Shown one piece after another: positions 23,187 to 25,496 of a stretch of 25,496 bases of DNA (within the stretch, counting starts at the first letter, position 1; each line of letters begins with the position of its first letter). The notes under the pieces were generated by a model. The model was not told the DNA's origin. It searched no databases and saw only the letters and a list, made by a program, of their open reading frames with translations. Made by a program: the position numbers and the translations under genes. The stretch lies in assembly GCA_964520785.1 (NCBI GenBank), contig CAZFQG010000082.1, positions 1-25,496 on the forward strand, in the 5' to 3' direction. The DNA is from CAZFQG01 sp964520785 (GTDB lineage: Bacteria > Planctomycetota > Planctomycetia > Pirellulales > Thermoguttaceae).

Positions 23187-23215
23187 ATTTTAACCAGACT
23201 AAATTACCCCGTCAA
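23187..23215 (-). promoter_or_regulatory. Predicted strong promoter of PEP-CTERM paralog 1
   Basis: -35 TTGACG (23215-23210), 17-base spacer, -10 TAAAAT (23192-23187), read leftward. The layout matches that of paralog 2 (25255-25283). Confidence 0.7.
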
Positions 23216-23290
23216 GCGTCAAACCCGACGCAAACCATTTCGTCGATTCATCCCACCCGATAAGGTGAATCGAATCCCTCCTTTTTTACC

Positions 23291-23330
23291 AAAAAAACGA
23301 GACGGCGACATTGGCAATCACCGTCTCGTT
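23291..23330 (-). terminator. Rho-independent terminator of PEP-CTERM paralog 2
   Basis: A perfect ten-base stem (23296-23305 with 23321-23330). It extends to 13 pairs on the minus-strand transcript because 23306/23320 is G-U there. Seven Us follow on the minus strand (complement of 23291-23297). It lies about 75 bases past the stop at 23406. The stem shares GAGACGG with the terminator at 21203-21235. Confidence 0.8.
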
Positions 23331-23405
23331 CGTGGAAAGCCTGGCCTCAACACCCTATCTATGAGGTACCGACGCCAGTAATAATGAATCCCAATTGCGC
23401 CGCAT

Positions 23406-25169
23406 TCAGTGGTTTCTCCGCCTCGCCGCGACGAAAAGACCGACCAGTACCAGCAATGTCCAACTCCCCGGTTCGGGAATGGACGCCGGAGCGGTCGCCC
23501 CCCAATTCGCCCGGACGATGTCCAGGTCGGCGCTCCCCACCAGACCGTCGCCGGACGGATCGCCACAGGACACGCAGCCCGGCTCGACCGTCTCTCCCCA
23601 GTTGGCGCGGACGATATCCAGGTCGGCGCTCCCGACGAGGCCGTCCCCGTTCAGATCGCCCTCCAACCCGGGACCGGGACCGGAGCCGTCGTCGAACGTC
23701 ACTCGCAACAAGGGAGCGTACGAAAGTGGGCCGTCGTCGGAAAAGAACCCGTAGAAATTGCGGATATTCGCTTCCTCGATGCCGGGGGAGATCATTCCCA
23801 TTTGAAGTGGCATCCCGGAATCGAAGGCGGCCTGGGCCGCGGCGACCAGCGCGGAGTTCGACTCGAACACCTTCGTTTCCCCCACTTCCTCCGACGTGAT
23901 CCCGTCCATCGTGCCAAGAACCGTGTCGGTGAAATCTCCACCGGGGACGGTAAACGGAACGCCCGCCGCCGCCAGAAGGTAGGTGACTTCACGTTCCACC
24001 AATTCCTGCGGGGGATTGGTCAAGCGCAGTTCAATCGGATGGGTCGCCGCCCCGTCCGTCCGCTTCACCGTCAATTCCAACTCGACCTCGGTAATCGTTG
24101 CGCCTTCCGGGATATAGTCGAGGGTAAACGAGAAGAGGGTGCGGAACGGGGCGCCTGGCGTACAACCGACGAGAAGCTCGTCGCGTCCATCGAAATTACG
24201 ATTCTCGTAGTCATTCGCCGAACTCCCTCGGACCTCCACCGCGACGTGCTCGTATTGAAACAGTCCTTCGCGGTATTCGATCGGGCTCGTCGCGACCGGT
24301 TCCGTGGAAACGGTCACTACGTCTTCCAGCGCCGTCCCCATCCGGATTTCGTCAAAACCGACATTCGCGCCGGAAGGAACGTCCGTGGCACTGAGAACCA
24401 GGGTGTCGACGATCCGCTCCGGAGCAGTCGGCGACAAGAAGTTGACCTTGCTTACCGCCAGCGTCGGCGCACCCAGGGCGAACTCATTTCCGGTCTCCTC
24501 GGGATTCAACCAGAAAACACAGCGATCCGCCGAACCGCCGGAGTAGTCCGGGTTCACCTGGATGATGAACAGATGCGTTCCGGGGAGCAGGTCCGTCGCG
24601 AGGATGTCCTCCGCGACGCCGAATTCGTTTTCTCCGATCACGCTTCTATTTCGGACGACGGCGTCGACCCCTCCGGTTTCATTTGCGCGGAACCCCCACT
24701 GAGTGCCGATCACCCAGGGAACCGACCCGTCCCCTTCCTCGGCGTTGAGCAGGCCCGTGAAGGCGGATGCCCCCGGCGTGGCGGCGAAACCGGCGTCGAA
24801 AGACATCAGTCCGGACATGAAGTACGTTCCGAAAGCCGTCGTAACGGGATTGACGAATTCGCGGATGAGGCTCTCGGTCATTCCGGTGGTGCCGCTTCCA
24901 GAATAGACGACGGACCCGCCCGACTGGCCGTAGGAGGTGTCCGTCCAAGAGAGCCCCGTACTGGTCACGTCGTAGGCGGCGGACGGCCCGTTCAGGCCTC
25001 CGTACCAAGCCGAAAGGAATCCCGGGACGAAGGGATTCTGGTAGACCAGATCGCCAGTGGTGTACTGGCCGAAATCCGTTAGGAACGGCTCCGCGAAGAA
25101 CTGCTGGGCGGACGCCGGCGCCGCGACCGACGCGAGAATGAGACAACAAAAAAGCACGGTACGAAGCAT
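23406..25169 (-). CDS. Secreted DNRLRE-like/dockerin/PEP-CTERM protein, paralog 2
   Basis: A 587-residue protein from the ATG at 25169, which has AAGGAGG six bases upstream; the frame is open to 25400 but that part runs through terminators and the promoter. Signal peptide 1-21 (cleavage near PASAQQ). The layout is the same as paralog 1: QFFAEPFLTDFGQY, GGSVVYSGSGTTGMTES, a DNRLRE-like module (NDYENRNF, FSFTLDYIPEGATITEVELE), GLEGDLNGDGLVGSADLD and DPSGDGLVGSADLD dockerin-like repeats joined by a linker with CVSC, then SIPEPGSWTLL and RRRNH. PEP-CTERM tails are recognised by exosortase-type systems and removed or anchored at the envelope. A calcium-type loop (D-x-N-x-D-G) is visible in the first repeat. 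A tandem duplicate of its neighbour, it lies directly beyond the 16S trailer. Confidence 0.85.
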   Translation of the reverse strand: MLRTVLFCCLILASVAAPASAQQFFAEPFLTDFGQYTTGDLVYQNPFVPGFLSAWYGGLNGPSAAYDVTSTGLSWTDTSYGQSGGSVVYSGSGTTGMTESLIREFVNPVTTAFGTYFMSGLMSFDAGFAATPGASAFTGLLNAEEGDGSVPWVIGTQWGFRANETGGVDAVVRNRSVIGENEFGVAEDILATDLLPGTHLFIIQVNPDYSGGSADRCVFWLNPEETGNEFALGAPTLAVSKVNFLSPTAPERIVDTLVLSATDVPSGANVGFDEIRMGTALEDVVTVSTEPVATSPIEYREGLFQYEHVAVEVRGSSANDYENRNFDGRDELLVGCTPGAPFRTLFSFTLDYIPEGATITEVELELTVKRTDGAATHPIELRLTNPPQELVEREVTYLLAAAGVPFTVPGGDFTDTVLGTMDGITSEEVGETKVFESNSALVAAAQAAFDSGMPLQMGMISPGIEEANIRNFYGFFSDDGPLSYAPLLRVTFDDGSGPGPGLEGDLNGDGLVGSADLDIVRANWGETVEPGCVSCGDPSGDGLVGSADLDIVRANWGATAPASIPEPGSWTLLVLVGLFVAARRRNH

Positions 25170-25222
25170 GATGGACCTCCTTTGCTTCGGATGGGACGAA
25201 AGTTCGCGTGAGAACCCAAGCA

Positions 25223-25242
25223 AGGTATACCGACGCATACCT
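25223..25242. promoter_or_regulatory. Inverted-repeat operator AGGTAT-N8-ATACCT, copy 2
   Basis: AGGTAT (25223-25228), ACCGACGC, ATACCT (25237-25242). It begins 12 bases after the -10 box and 54 bases before the ATG. It differs from copy 1 by one base, in the spacer. Confidence 0.6.
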
Positions 25243-25254
25243 AAACCACCGATT

Positions 25255-25283
25255 ATTCTAATGCCGGCGGCTTCCGGCGTCAA
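25255..25283 (-). promoter_or_regulatory. Predicted strong promoter of PEP-CTERM paralog 2
   Basis: -35 TTGACG (25283-25278), 17-base spacer, -10 TAGAAT (25260-25255), read leftward. The -35 begins one base after the U-run of the second rRNA terminator, so the promoter starts exactly where the rRNA unit ends. Confidence 0.7.
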
Positions 25284-25284
25284 G

Positions 25285-25305
25285 AAAAAACACGCGATTC
25301 GCGTG
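25285..25305 (-). terminator. Second terminator after the 16S rRNA gene
   Basis: Stem CACGCG (25291-25296), loop ATT, CGCGTG (25300-25305), followed on the minus strand by six Us (complement of 25285-25290). The stem is short, but it has the U-run and position of a back-up terminator. Confidence 0.55.
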
Positions 25306-25323
25306 GAGGAGGCCGATCTCCGC

Positions 25324-25361
25324 AAAAAAAACGACCCGAATCGCGTGAACGACTCGGGTCG
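25324..25361 (-). terminator. First terminator after the 16S rRNA gene
   Basis: An eight-base stem CGACCCGA (25332-25339) with TCGGGTCG (25354-25361), followed on the minus strand by eight Us (complement of 25324-25331). It lies about 100 bases past the 16S 3' end. Confidence 0.75.
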
Positions 25362-25382
25362 CGTTATTAATTCAGGTAGTTG

Positions 25383-25404
25383 CCTCTTCCTGTTCAGCAA
25401 GAGG
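25383..25404 (-). other. Small hairpin in the 16S trailer
   Basis: CCTCTT (25383-25388) pairs with AAGAGG (25399-25404) across a ten-base loop. There is no U-run. It lies between the trailer hairpin and the first terminator. Confidence 0.4.
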
Positions 25405-25415
25405 ACCGTTCCACA

Positions 25416-25496
<81 letters not shown>

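Noticed and set aside
23409..25082. A 557-codon plus-strand frame opposite PEP-CTERM paralog 2
   Set aside because: The opposite strand has a signal peptide, ribosome site, promoter, dockerin-like repeats and PEP-CTERM tail; the plus frame has none of these.

Overview
The window (25,496 bases, GC-rich) comes from a planctomycete. The evidence is the combination of a DUF1559 pseudopilin with its H-X9-DG signature, an LEPR-XLL-like N-terminus, PEP-CTERM sorting tails preceded by paired dockerin-like repeats, Tat-dependent Gfo/Idh/MocA oxidoreductases, and a 16S rRNA gene that appears detached from a normal rRNA operon. Pirellulales (perhaps Thermoguttaceae) fits best, but that placement is an inference from protein style. 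HydF points to an anaerobic, hydrogen-metabolising lifestyle.

Layout. 1-553: 3' end of a Ser/Thr kinase gene (+). 578-5006: a leftward sugar-catabolism-like group made of a XylR-type regulator, a DJ-1/PfpI protein, an exported sugar-phosphate-isomerase-like protein and an exported Gfo/Idh/MocA oxidoreductase. A different short repeat family lies just 3' of, or overlaps the stop codon of, the genes ending near 2148, 3813 and 5119. 5119-9766: a two-unit LamG/PEP-CTERM surface protein, a decayed lipoprotein gene and a DUF1559 pseudopilin, all leftward. 10108-13067: a second Gfo/Idh/MocA oxidoreductase (+), a broken GH32-like gene start and a lamin-tail/dockerin protein (-). 13068-21136: rightward genes for a URO-D-family protein, hydF, an amidohydrolase, and the glycine cleavage set gcvT-gcvH-gcvPA-gcvPB with overlapping or abutting ends. 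21333-25169: two tandem paralogous DNRLRE-like/dockerin/PEP-CTERM proteins (-), each with the same promoter-operator-terminator design. 25463-25496: the 3' end of a 16S rRNA gene (-).

How the parts work together. The most suggestive neighbourhood is hydF beside the complete T, H and P proteins of glycine cleavage. Aminomethyl-lipoyl H-protein has been implicated biochemically as the source of the dithiomethylamine bridge of the [FeFe]-hydrogenase H-cluster, so this arrangement could be a genomic trace of that link. The second strong theme is regulatory: the two PEP-CTERM paralogs carry near-consensus promoters with an identical inverted repeat at the predicted transcription start. The third is the 16S 3' trailer, which runs through hairpins and two terminators within about 180 bases, with no tRNA or 23S between. 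Base-paired intergenic repeats with compensating stem changes (5032-5122) are a further candidate for an undescribed element family.
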